19,899 nucleotides of DNA, taken from NCBI GenBank assembly GCA_038232935.1, contig JBBSMX010000079.1, positions 1 to 19,899 on the forward strand, given 5' to 3'. The notes under the pieces are model-generated. The model saw only the letters and a list, made by a program, of their open reading frames with translations, searched no databases and was not told the DNA's origin. A program made the translations under genes and the position numbers. The DNA comes from JBBSMX01 sp038232935. Its GTDB lineage: Bacteria; Bacteroidota; Rhodothermia; Rhodothermales; JANQRZ01. This document shows, piece after piece, positions 7,221-14,382 of the stretch (position 1 is the stretch's first letter; every line of letters starts with the position of its first letter).

Positions 7221-7578
7221 ACGGGCATGGGCGCGAGGTGAGCACGGAAGCTACCCCGGGTGCAGGAAAGATGCCTTACCGGGCAGAGGGTAGCATGGAA
7301 CTGGAACCACGTCCGGTAGCCAACTCGGTATCCTGTTTGCTTGTGGGAACGATGCGAGCGGAGGCTGAATAGATGGCAACTCAGCGATGCCAAACGCGAG
7401 CGTCAGAATAGCCGAAATAAATGATGTGCCGGGCTATGTATGCACAGCGTGAGCATGCCATGCACACTTGACGGTACGCTATAGAATGCGTGATCTTTCA
7501 AGGCCTCTTCACCACGACGCGCTGGCAGATTGCTATGCTTGGGACACCGACTCATCTTCGAGGGGCAACGACCACCGA
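7221..7578. other. Divergent intergenic region between the DUF819 gene and hemA
   Basis: 358 bp with no convincing gene, and noticeably less GC-rich than its neighbours between about 7320 and 7500. It must hold the promoters for both flanking genes. Candidate elements are CATCTTTC on the minus strand (7273 to 7266) for the DUF819 gene and TATGCTTG (7534-7541) for hemA. The heptamer ATGCACA occurs twice (7440-7446 and 7460-7466), separated by a segment containing the palindrome GCATGC; a regulator site is possible but unproven. An open frame in phase with hemA starts at 7468 but is not family-like. Confidence 0.4.
7534..7541 (+). promoter_or_regulatory. Candidate -10/-7 element for hemA and the heme cluster
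   Basis: TATGCTTG matches the Bacteroidota -7 consensus TAnnTTTG at all but one defined position and also contains a TATnnT -10 hexamer. It lies 37 bp before the hemA ATG. TTCACC at 7509-7514 is a possible but weak upstream partner. Prediction only. Confidence 0.25.
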
Positions 7579-8961
7579 ATGACCTTCCACGCCTTCGGAC
7601 TCAACCACGAAACGGCACCCGTCGCGGTGCGCGAGGCGTTCGCCCTCGACGAGGCGGCGCAGCGCAGGCTCTACCGGGTGCTCCGGCTCTCCGCCTCCGC
7701 CGAGGTCATCCTGCTCTCGACGTGCAATCGCACCGAGGTCTACCTGTTCGGCGGGGGGGCTGACATCGTCGCGGTGCAGACTGCGCTGAGCGTGTTCGCC
7801 GATACGCCGTGGCCGGCCGAGCACGCCTTCGCCCTTGACGACGAGGCCGCCGTGCTGCACGTGCTGCGGGTGACGTCCGGGCTCCGCTCGCAAGTGCTCG
7901 GCGACGCGCAGATCCTCTCGCAGATGAAAGGCGCGTACCGTGTCGCCGTCGAGGAGGATCGCGTAGGGTCGGTGCTGCACCGGCTGATGCACACGGCGTT
8001 CCGCTCGGCCAAGCGCGTCCGCACCGAGACCGCGCTCTCTGAAGGCGCAGCCTCGATCTCCAGCCTCGCCGTGCGCGCGGCCCGCCTCCACTTCGAGCAG
8101 CAGGGCGGTCAGGGTCTCGCGGGCCGCCGCGTGCTCCTGCTCGGCACAGGGGAGATGGGGCTCGCCGCGCTCAAAGCGTTGGCCTCCGAAGGGGCGAGCC
8201 TGACTGTCTCGAACCGCTCCCGCGAGCGGGCCGAAGCCGCCGCCGCCCTCGTCCACGCCGACGTGCTGGACTGGGAGCAGCGCCACGCCGCCGTCGCCTC
8301 GGCCGACCTTGTGCTCGTCGCCTCCGGCGCGCCCGAGCCGGTGCTCCTCGCCGAAGGGTTGCCTGCACGAACGGGCACGGGGCCCTGCCTCGTGATCGAC
8401 GTGGCCCTGCCCCGGAACGTCGAGCCGGCTGTGGGCGAGACGGAGGGGTATACCCTGTTGGATCTCGACCTGCTCGGCCGCTGGCGAGTGCAGACGGCGG
8501 AGGCCCGCCGCTCCGCCGCTCCGCACGCCGAGGCGATCTGCGCCGAGGGGCTGGCCGAGTTCGTCGCGTGGGTGTTCAACCACGAGGCGCTCCAGCCCGC
8601 GATCCAGGCCCTGCGCGAGACGTTCGAGACGATCCGGCAGCAGGAGATCGAGCGCCACGCGCACCGCTTCCAGAGCGTCGACCACCACGAGCTGGACCGG
8701 CTGACGCGCTCGATCATGCAGAAGCTGCTCGCCGTCCCCGTCGTCCGGCTCAAAAACACCGACCCCGAAAGCCTCGATTTCGTTCGGGGCATTCGGTTCC
8801 TCAGCCACGCCTTTGCGCGGCAGGACTGCGACGAGGCCGCGCCCAACGAACGGACGGTGGCTCCCGACGCCGCGTCGTGCCCGTTCGATCACGGACAAGC
8901 CGACGGGCCGCAGCCGGAAGCCGAGGAGGCCGCTCGTGAAACTCGGGACGCGCGCCAGTAA
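7579..8961 (+). CDS. hemA: Glutamyl-tRNA reductase
   Basis: A 460-residue enzyme that reduces glutamyl-tRNA(Glu) to glutamate-1-semialdehyde with NADPH, the first committed step of C5-pathway tetrapyrrole synthesis. The N-terminal catalytic domain has GLNHETAPV and the active-site Cys49 in STCNRTEVY; LGDAQILSQMK and the 'HTAFRSAKRVRTET' helix follow. The NADPH domain begins at RRVLLLGTGEMG, and the C-terminal dimerisation domain contains 'LDRLTRSIMQKLLAVPV'. The last ~40 residues form a low-complexity acidic tail, part of which is encoded over the hemC ribosome-binding site. ATG 7579 (MTFHAFGLNHE) is the family start; the longer in-frame start at 7468 is rejected. The gene overlaps hemC by 26 bp. 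HemL, which uses its product, is encoded at the end of the same cluster. Confidence 0.97.
   Translation: MTFHAFGLNHETAPVAVREAFALDEAAQRRLYRVLRLSASAEVILLSTCNRTEVYLFGGGADIVAVQTALSVFADTPWPAEHAFALDDEAAVLHVLRVTSGLRSQVLGDAQILSQMKGAYRVAVEEDRVGSVLHRLMHTAFRSAKRVRTETALSEGAASISSLAVRAARLHFEQQGGQGLAGRRVLLLGTGEMGLAALKALASEGASLTVSNRSRERAEAAAALVHADVLDWEQRHAAVASADLVLVASGAPEPVLLAEGLPARTGTGPCLVIDVALPRNVEPAVGETEGYTLLDLDLLGRWRVQTAEARRSAAPHAEAICAEGLAEFVAWVFNHEALQPAIQALRETFETIRQQEIERHAHRFQSVDHHELDRLTRSIMQKLLAVPVVRLKNTDPESLDFVRGIRFLSHAFARQDCDEAAPNERTVAPDAASCPFDHGQADGPQPEAEEAARETRDARQ
8923..8929 (+). promoter_or_regulatory. Strong Shine-Dalgarno sequence for hemC
   Basis: GAGGAGG lies six bases before the GTG at 8936, inside the 3' end of hemA. 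It is the best ribosome-binding site in the window, where most starts lack one, and it fixes the hemC start. Confidence 0.7.
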
Positions 8962-9895
8962 GCTCGCCCTCTGGCAGGCGCACCACGTCGCGGACCGGCT
9001 CCGCCGCGCCGGCCATTCCATCGACGTCGTGACCTTCACGACGCAGGGCGACCGCATCCTCGACAAGCCCCTCGCCGAGATCGGCGACAAAGGGCTGTTC
9101 ACGCAGGAGCTCGACCGCGCCCTGCTCGACGGCACGATCCACCTCGCCGTCCACTCCCTCAAAGACCTCCCGACGACGCTGCCGCCGGGGCTCGTGCTCG
9201 CCGCCGTGAGCGAGCGCGAGGAGCCGTGGGACGCCTTCGTCGCCCACCCCGATTTCGACGGCGCGCTCGCCGACCTGCCGCCCGGCGCGATCCTCGCTAC
9301 GTCATCGCTCCGCCGGCAGGCGCAGCTCAAGGCGTGGCGGCCCGACCTGCGCGTCGTCTCCGTCCGCGGCAACGTCCCGACCCGCATCGCCAAGCTCGAC
9401 GCGAGCGGCGCGCCGGGCGCGGGCGGATGGCACGGGGCGATCCTCGCCGCCGCCGGGCTCATCCGGTTGGACCTCGCTGGCCGCATCCGCGAGCGAATCG
9501 ACCCGGCGGTGATGCTGCCCGCCGTCAGCCAGGGCGCGCTCGGGATCGTCTGTGCCGAGGCAGACACGGCAACGGCCGATGCGCTCCGCACCGCCCTCGC
9601 CGACCCGGCCACGACCGTCGCCGTCACGGCCGAGCGCGCGCTCCTGCGCCGACTCGAAGGCGGCTGCCAGATTCCCGTCGCCGCGTGGGCGCGGATCGAC
9701 GGCGGCGTGCTGCACCTCGACGGAGCCGTCGCGGCGCTCGATGGATCGCGCCTCGTTCGCGACACCCTGCGCGGTGCGCCGGCCGACGCCGAAGCGCTCG
9801 GCGTCGAACTGGCCGAAGCCCTCCTTGGTCGCGGAGCCGGAGAAATTCTCCGAGCGATCCGCGCCGCCACCGCTCCCGACGTGCGGCTGACGTGA
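8936..9895 (+). CDS. hemC: Hydroxymethylbilane synthase (porphobilinogen deaminase)
   Basis: A 319-residue enzyme that polymerises four porphobilinogen molecules into hydroxymethylbilane. The sequence starts VKLGTRASKLALWQ, the canonical N-terminus. It contains TTQGDRILDKPL, GDKGLFTQELD, the catalytic-Asp segment HSLKDLPTTLPPGL and the 'TSSLRRQAQLKAWRPDL' region. The dipyrromethane cofactor Cys is Cys244 in EGGCQIPVA. The length is normal. The GTG start has a strong Shine-Dalgarno sequence within hemA, and the gene overlaps hemA by 26 bp and hemD by 4 bp (GTGA). Its substrate must come from a hemB encoded elsewhere, since porphobilinogen synthase is not in this window. Confidence 0.97.
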   Translation: MKLGTRASKLALWQAHHVADRLRRAGHSIDVVTFTTQGDRILDKPLAEIGDKGLFTQELDRALLDGTIHLAVHSLKDLPTTLPPGLVLAAVSEREEPWDAFVAHPDFDGALADLPPGAILATSSLRRQAQLKAWRPDLRVVSVRGNVPTRIAKLDASGAPGAGGWHGAILAAAGLIRLDLAGRIRERIDPAVMLPAVSQGALGIVCAEADTATADALRTALADPATTVAVTAERALLRRLEGGCQIPVAAWARIDGGVLHLDGAVAALDGSRLVRDTLRGAPADAEALGVELAEALLGRGAGEILRAIRAATAPDVRLT

Positions 9896-10620
9896 CCCTC
9901 GCTTCGCTCGACCGTCCACGCGCCCTGCTTCTCCGCGAAGCCTGTGAGCCCGACCCGTATGTCGCGGCCCTCGACGCCGTCGGCTTCGCGGCGCGGTGCG
10001 TGCCGGTGCTTCGCTTCGAGCCGGTCGAACGCAGCCAATTGGCCGAAACGATGGCGCAAGCCGGCAACTATGCCGGGTTGATCCTCACGAGCCCGCGTGC
10101 CGCGGACGCGTTGCACGGCCTCGATCTCGCGGCGTGGCGCGAAAACCCGACGTTCGTCGTAGGCCCGGCGACGGCCGAGCGGGCGCGGACGCTCGGGCTG
10201 CGTCCCGAAGGCGAGGAGGCGGGGCAGGCCGACGACCTCGCCACGGCGATCCTCGCGCATCGCTTCGATCGGCCGCTCCTCTTTCTCTGCGGCGACCGCC
10301 GCCGCGACACGCTGCCCGAGCGGCTGCGCGCCGCCGGGCTCGCCCTCGAAGAACGCGTCGTATATCGCACGCTCCTCGATGCGTCAGCGCTGCGAGCGGA
10401 GGCAGACGGGCTCACGGCATGGGTCGTATTTTTCAGCCCGTCCGGCGTCGAAGCAGCGTGCGTGGTGGAGGCGGTGCCGTGGAACCGCATTCGAAAAGCG
10501 GCCATTGGACCTACGACTGCCGCTGCCCTCCGCGCGGCCGGTTTCGCACCTGCCGCCGTCGCCGCCGCGCCCACACCTGAGGCCCTCGCGGTCGCTTTGC
10601 AGGCGGTAGATAGTAGATAG
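9892..10620 (+). CDS. hemD: Uroporphyrinogen-III synthase
   Basis: A 242-residue protein that cyclises hydroxymethylbilane with inversion of ring D to give uroporphyrinogen III. HemD sequences are poorly conserved, so the call rests on a two-lobed alpha/beta pattern with 'GLILTSPRAADAL' in the first lobe, 'FVVGPATAERARTLG' at the hinge, 'LLFLCGDRRRDTLPERL' in the second, and the terminal pair 'WVVFFSPSGVEAA' and 'KAAIGPTTAAALRAAGF', plus its position directly after hemC. The GTG start at 9892 overlaps the hemC stop; longer in-frame openings run through hemC and are shadows. The stop codon begins the left arm of the inverted repeat in the hemD-hemE spacer. Confidence 0.92.
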   Translation: MTLASLDRPRALLLREACEPDPYVAALDAVGFAARCVPVLRFEPVERSQLAETMAQAGNYAGLILTSPRAADALHGLDLAAWRENPTFVVGPATAERARTLGLRPEGEEAGQADDLATAILAHRFDRPLLFLCGDRRRDTLPERLRAAGLALEERVVYRTLLDASALRAEADGLTAWVVFFSPSGVEAACVVEAVPWNRIRKAAIGPTTAAALRAAGFAPAAVAAAPTPEALAVALQAVDSR

Positions 10621-10695
10621 TGGTTCGTGGTCAATAGGGGAGGTCCGGCCCCCGTGTTGACGCCGCTCACGCGAGCCACCCACTACGAACCACTA
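10618..10695. repeat. Inverted repeat in the hemD-hemE spacer
   Basis: TAGTGGTTCGT at 10618-10628, beginning at the hemD stop codon, is exactly complementary to ACGAACCACTA at 10685-10695; three more pairs, including one G-U, extend the stem inward. The loop is about 56 nt. A 7-bp tandem duplication (GTAGATA) precedes it. The right flank continues as an A/C-rich run to the hemE ATG at 10714. In mRNA it would sequester sequence just upstream of hemE. It resembles the next spacer. There is no T-run, so it is not a standard terminator. Confidence 0.55.
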
Positions 10696-10713
10696 ACCAC
10701 AAACCCATACTCC

Positions 10714-11790
10714 ATGCCTGCCCCTTCCGCTGCTGCGATTGCCGAGCACCCGCCGCTCAAGAACGATCTCCTCCTCCGCGCCGCCCGCCGCGAGCCGACC
10801 GAGCGCGTGCCGGTGTGGATGATGCGGCAGGCCGGCCGCTACCTCCCCGAGTTCCGTGCCGTCCGCGCCGAGCACGATTTCTTTACCGTCTGCCGGACGC
10901 CCGAACTCGCCTGCGAGGTCACACTCCAACCGCTGCGTCGCTTCCCGCTCGACGCGGCCATCATCTTCTCGGACATCCTCGTCGTGCCGCAGGCGCTCGG
11001 GTTGGAGGTGCAGATGGTGAAGGGCCAAGGCCCGCACTTCCCCGCCCCGCTCACCGGCCCCGACGATCTCGACCGGCTCGCGTCGCCGGACGTGCAGCGC
11101 GAGCTGGGCTACGTCTACGAGGCCGTCGCCCTCACGCGGCGCGTGCTCGGCGGGCGCGTCCCGCTCATCGGCTTCGCCGGGGCACCGTGGACGCTCATGG
11201 CCTACATGATCGAAGGCGGCGGGAGCAAGACGTTCTCCGACAGCAAGGCGTGGCTGTTCCGGCATCCCGAGGCCAGCCACGAACTGTTGCAGGTCGTCAC
11301 CGACGTCGTCGTAGACCACCTCGCGGCGCAGGCCGAGGCCGGGGCGCAGGTGCTGCAAGTGTTCGATTCGTGGGCCGGCGTCCTCACCTCGCACCACTTC
11401 GCCGCGTTCGCCCTCCCGTACCTCGCGCAGATCGCCGAGCGGCTCAAAACGCTGCACCCCGACGTGCCGCTGATCGTCTTCGCGCGCGGCGCCCACTACG
11501 CCCTCGACGCCCTCGCGTCTACCGACTACGACGTGATCGGGCTCGACTGGACCATCATCCCGCAGGCTGCCCGCGCCATCGTCGCCGACCGCGCCGCGCT
11601 GCAAGGCAACCTCGACCCGTGTGCACTCTACGGCTCGCCCCAGGCGATCCGCGCCGCCGTAGGGCAGATGCTCGCCGGGTTCGGCAGCGAGGGCTACATC
11701 GCGAACCTCGGCCACGGGATGCACCCGGACCATGACCCCGAGCACGCCGGCGCGTTCGTCGAAGCCGTGCAGGAGCTATCGGCTCGCTGA
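10714..11790 (+). CDS. hemE: Uroporphyrinogen decarboxylase
   Basis: A 358-residue enzyme that removes four acetate carboxyls from uroporphyrinogen III to give coproporphyrinogen III. Signatures are PVWMMRQAGRYLPEFR (residues about 34-49, with the substrate-binding Arg), the catalytic-Asp segment IIFSDILVVPQALG, and the second signature IGFAGAPWTLMAYMIEGGGS. The C-terminal GNLDPCALYG and NLGHGMHPDHDPEH complete the family pattern. The length is standard. ATG 10714 (MPAPSAAAI) is preferred over the upstream in-frame start at 10627, which reads through the spacer repeat. It is followed by a 104-bp repeat-bearing spacer before hemF, unlike the overlapping hemA-C-D junctions. Confidence 0.97.
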   Translation: MPAPSAAAIAEHPPLKNDLLLRAARREPTERVPVWMMRQAGRYLPEFRAVRAEHDFFTVCRTPELACEVTLQPLRRFPLDAAIIFSDILVVPQALGLEVQMVKGQGPHFPAPLTGPDDLDRLASPDVQRELGYVYEAVALTRRVLGGRVPLIGFAGAPWTLMAYMIEGGGSKTFSDSKAWLFRHPEASHELLQVVTDVVVDHLAAQAEAGAQVLQVFDSWAGVLTSHHFAAFALPYLAQIAERLKTLHPDVPLIVFARGAHYALDALASTDYDVIGLDWTIIPQAARAIVADRAALQGNLDPCALYGSPQAIRAAVGQMLAGFGSEGYIANLGHGMHPDHDPEHAGAFVEAVQELSAR

Positions 11791-11808
11791 CGCTCGCGTT
11801 GTGAGTCT

Positions 11809-11894
11809 GGGGTTCGAGGTTCATCCCCTCCAATCCACGCACTCGTAACCCCCAACCCATACCCTCCAGCCCATACCCTCCAGCCCACACCCTC
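11809..11894. repeat. Inverted and tandem repeats in the hemE-hemF spacer
   Basis: GGGGTTCGAG at 11809-11818 pairs with CTCGTAACCCC at 11842-11852 with a single bulged base. Downstream, a 14-bp unit CCCATACCCTCCAG is repeated at 11856-11869 and 11870-11883, with a partial third copy CCCACACCCTC at 11884-11894 that abuts the hemF ATG. The right arm resembles that of the hemD-hemE spacer (shared AACCCATAC...CC before the ATG), suggesting one family of intergenic repeat. There is no ribosome-binding site in it. Confidence 0.6.
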
Positions 11895-12917
11895 ATGGAC
11901 GACCACCGACGCGCCGACCGTCTCCGGCAGGAGCCCCGCACCGACCGCTCGATGGGCGAGCGGATGCAGCGGTTCGTTGAGGCGCTGCAAGTGCGGATCT
12001 GTACGGCGTTCGAGCGCATCGACGGCGCGGCGACGTTCAGCGCAGACGAATGGAGCCGGCCGGGCGGTGGCGGTGGGCTAACACGTATAATCAACGGTGG
12101 CGAGGTGTGGGAAAAGGGAGGGGCTAGCACGTCCGCCGTGTACGGCCAACTCCCCGAGCGGATGGCGCATTCCTTCGGCGTCGAGTCGAGCCCGTTCTTC
12201 GCCACCGGGCTCTCGCTCGTGATGCACCCGCGCAACCCGTATGTACCGTCGGTCCACGCCAACATCCGCTACTTCGCCCTCGGCAGCGATCTGTTTGACC
12301 CCCTCGACCAGTGGTTCGGCGGCGGGGCCGACCTTACGCCTTACTACCCCGAGCGCGCCGACGCCGAGCACTTCCACGGCATCTGGAAGCAGGTCTGCGA
12401 TGCCCACGACGTCGCCGATTACCGCACCTTCAAGCGGCAGTGCGACGAGTATTTCTATCTCCCGCACCGCGAAGAGGCCCGTGGCGTCGGCGGCATCTTC
12501 TTCGATTACCTCCGGGACGATCCCGAGGGCGCGTTCCTCTTCGTCCGGCAGGCCGGGCGGGCGTTCCTGTCGTCGTACATCCCCCTCGTCGAGCGGCACC
12601 GGAAGCGGCCGTTCGGGGAGCGGGAGCAAGACTATCAGGCGCACCGACGGGGCCGCTACGCCGAGTTCAACCTCGCGTTTGACCGGGGGACACGCTTCGG
12701 ACTCGAGACGGGCGGGCGGACCGAGAGCATCCTCATGAGCCTGCCGCCGCACGTGCGGTGGGACTACGACTGGCACCCCGCGCCCGGTACGCCCGAGGCC
12801 GACGCACAGGCTTTCTTTCAGCCACACGACTGGCTCGGGGCCGAGGAAGCGGGCGAGGAGGCACTGGACGGGAGCCGGGAGGAGGTTCCTCCTCAAGCGA
12901 CGGAGAGCTACGATTAA
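11895..12917 (+). CDS. hemF: Oxygen-dependent coproporphyrinogen-III oxidase
   Basis: A 340-residue enzyme that uses O2 to decarboxylate two propionates of coproporphyrinogen III, giving protoporphyrinogen IX. Family blocks in order: RMQRFVEALQVRIC, GGGLTRIINGGEVWEKGG, FFATGLSLVMHPRNPYVPSV, HANIRYFALG, WFGGGADLTPYYP, HFHGIWKQVCDAH, EARGVGGIFFDYL, EFNLAFDRGTRFGL, GGRTESILMSLPPHVRW. About 40 residues of low-complexity acidic tail follow the usual end. The start at 11895 is the first ATG after the tandem repeat. HemF implies aerobic growth and the protoporphyrin-dependent branch; no oxygen-independent HemN is seen. A protoporphyrinogen oxidase would have to be encoded elsewhere. Confidence 0.97.
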   Translation: MDDHRRADRLRQEPRTDRSMGERMQRFVEALQVRICTAFERIDGAATFSADEWSRPGGGGGLTRIINGGEVWEKGGASTSAVYGQLPERMAHSFGVESSPFFATGLSLVMHPRNPYVPSVHANIRYFALGSDLFDPLDQWFGGGADLTPYYPERADAEHFHGIWKQVCDAHDVADYRTFKRQCDEYFYLPHREEARGVGGIFFDYLRDDPEGAFLFVRQAGRAFLSSYIPLVERHRKRPFGEREQDYQAHRRGRYAEFNLAFDRGTRFGLETGGRTESILMSLPPHVRWDYDWHPAPGTPEADAQAFFQPHDWLGAEEAGEEALDGSREEVPPQATESYD

Positions 12918-13041
12918 AGCCCGCTCGACAACTCACCGAAACTTCGAGCCACGAGTGGAACGGGGGGCAGGAGCTTGAGCTTAATTAGACTCAGGAGAAC
13001 ACACTGCCTGCACAGTAGGGGAGACGCAATCGTTACGGCCG
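12918..13041. other. hemF-hemH intergenic spacer
   Basis: 124 bp without a gene. It has a small A/T-rich patch (ttaatta, 12981-12987) after a TTGAGC at 12975-12980, and a GGAG at 12993-12996. No -10 at suitable spacing and no terminator hairpin were found, so whether hemH has its own promoter is unclear. Confidence 0.3.
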
Positions 13042-14382
13042 ATGAATGCACGCGAGTTCTTAAAGGTTTACCAGTACGACGAGCGCCTGATCACGGGGGG
13101 GTACTTCTCGCAAGAGCCCGTCGCCGTGGAGCCCGGCGACACCGTCGGGGTCGTGATGATGAACCTCGGCGGCCCGATGGCCGAGGACGAGGTGGAGCCG
13201 TTCCTCTACAACCTGTTCATGGACCCGGCCATCATCGACATCCCGGTGCCGAAGCGTTCTCGGCACTGGCTCAGTCAGTACATCGCCCGCAAGCGCTCGA
13301 AGTCGGTCGGGGAGGACTACAAGCTGATCGGCGGTAACTCGCCCATCAACCGGCTCACGCGGGAGCAGGCCGAGGCCCTCGAAAAGCGGCTCAACGCCCG
13401 GTTCGGCCCCGCTACCGGTGCCACGTTCCGCACCTATGTCGCCATGCGGTTCTGGAAGCCCTTCAGCGAGGACTGCGCGCGGCAGATGAAGGAGGACGGG
13501 GTCGATAAAGTCGTCCTGCTCCCGCTCTACCCGCAGTATTCCAAAACCACGACGGGCTCGTCGCTCATCTACTGGAATGCGCTCGAAGAGGCCGGCGAGA
13601 TCCCGGCGTGGCCGACCTCGCTCGTCTACGAGTACGCCGCGCACCCGCTCTACGTCCAGGCCATCAACGAGCGGATCTGCGAGGGGCTCCAGCGTTTCCC
13701 CCGCGCCATCCGCGATAAGGTCCACCTCCTCTTCTCCGCGCACGGCACGCCCGTCAAGGAGATGAAGACCCGGCGCGACCCGTACTGCTGCCTCGTCCAC
13801 TCGACCGTGCAGCAGGTCATAGACATGCGTGCCGGAGACGCGAGCGCCGGAGACGCAAGCGCCGCAGACGCGCGAGCGGGAAAAGAAGACCGGCCGTTCC
13901 ACGTCGCGTTTCAGAGCAAGGTCGGCCCGGCGGAGTGGCTGACGCCGAGCACGCCCGACAAGCTGAAGGAACTGGCCGAGGCCGGGGTGACCGCTGTCCT
14001 CGTGATTCCGGTCGCCTTCGTCACGGACCACATCGAGACGGCCTACGAACTGGACATCGAGGTGCGTGAGGAGGCCCAGCATTTCGGGATCGAGCACTAT
14101 GAGGTCACGAGCGGGCTGAACTGTCACCCGCTCTTCATCGAGGCCCTCGCGGAGGCCGTGGCCGCGCAGACGACGGCGATGCAGGCCATCGAGGGCGATG
14201 GTGCCATGTCGATGCTGCCGCAGCCGATTCCCACGCTCCCGCGCTACAAAGCGAAGGAGCGCACCGTTCGCTGCCATCAGTGCCTGTGTATTACCGAGGC
14301 GCATTGTTGGGCGAAGCAGCCCACGACGGCCACGCCGGACGAGGTACGGGTCAGCCAGAAGGATGATCAGAAGGCGGCATGA
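13042..14382 (+). CDS. hemH: Ferrochelatase with Cys-rich C-terminal extension
   Basis: A 446-residue enzyme, longer than typical ferrochelatases (about 310-370), that inserts Fe2+ into the porphyrin. The core is clear: GVVMMNLGGP, GGNSPINRLT, 'LLPLYPQYSKTTTGSS', the metal-binding His234 in FSAHGTPV and Glu332 in DHIETAYELD. Two unusual regions stand out. Residues 264-278 are a tandem repeat (AGDAS, AGDAS, AADAR) inserted after 'VIDMR'. The tail contains RCHQCLCITEAHCW with Cys411, 414, 416 and 422, and Cys249-Cys250 are also present; this could hold an Fe-S cluster or other metal, as some ferrochelatases carry a [2Fe-2S] centre. With HemF upstream, the substrate is probably protoporphyrin IX. 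The stop overlaps the next ATG. Confidence 0.96.
   Translation: MNAREFLKVYQYDERLITGGYFSQEPVAVEPGDTVGVVMMNLGGPMAEDEVEPFLYNLFMDPAIIDIPVPKRSRHWLSQYIARKRSKSVGEDYKLIGGNSPINRLTREQAEALEKRLNARFGPATGATFRTYVAMRFWKPFSEDCARQMKEDGVDKVVLLPLYPQYSKTTTGSSLIYWNALEEAGEIPAWPTSLVYEYAAHPLYVQAINERICEGLQRFPRAIRDKVHLLFSAHGTPVKEMKTRRDPYCCLVHSTVQQVIDMRAGDASAGDASAADARAGKEDRPFHVAFQSKVGPAEWLTPSTPDKLKELAEAGVTAVLVIPVAFVTDHIETAYELDIEVREEAQHFGIEHYEVTSGLNCHPLFIEALAEAVAAQTTAMQAIEGDGAMSMLPQPIPTLPRYKAKERTVRCHQCLCITEAHCWAKQPTTATPDEVRVSQKDDQKAA
13831..13875 (+). repeat. 15-bp tandem repeat (3 units) inside hemH
   Basis: The units gccggagacgcgagc, gccggagacgcaagc and gccgcagacgcgcga lie end to end at 13831-13845, 13846-13860 and 13861-13875. 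The unit is a multiple of three, so copy changes keep frame and add or remove five residues (AGDAS). It encodes a flexible acidic/small-residue loop in the ferrochelatase. Confidence 0.75.

Noticed and set aside
7468..7487. TTGACG followed by TATAGAAT as a hemA promoter
   Set aside because: The spacing between the two elements is only about 8 bp, far too short for a -35/-10 pair. TATGCTTG at 7534 is better placed.
7552..10260. Very long minus-strand open frame antisense to hemA and hemC
   Set aside because: High GC removes stop codons from shadow frames. The product is low-complexity and Arg/Ala/Ser-rich with no domain, while the plus strand encodes clear HemA and HemC.
10627..10713. N-terminal extension of hemE through the spacer
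   Set aside because: It would read through the inverted repeat and give a non-conserved, low-quality peptide. MPAPSAAAI at 10714 matches family starts better.
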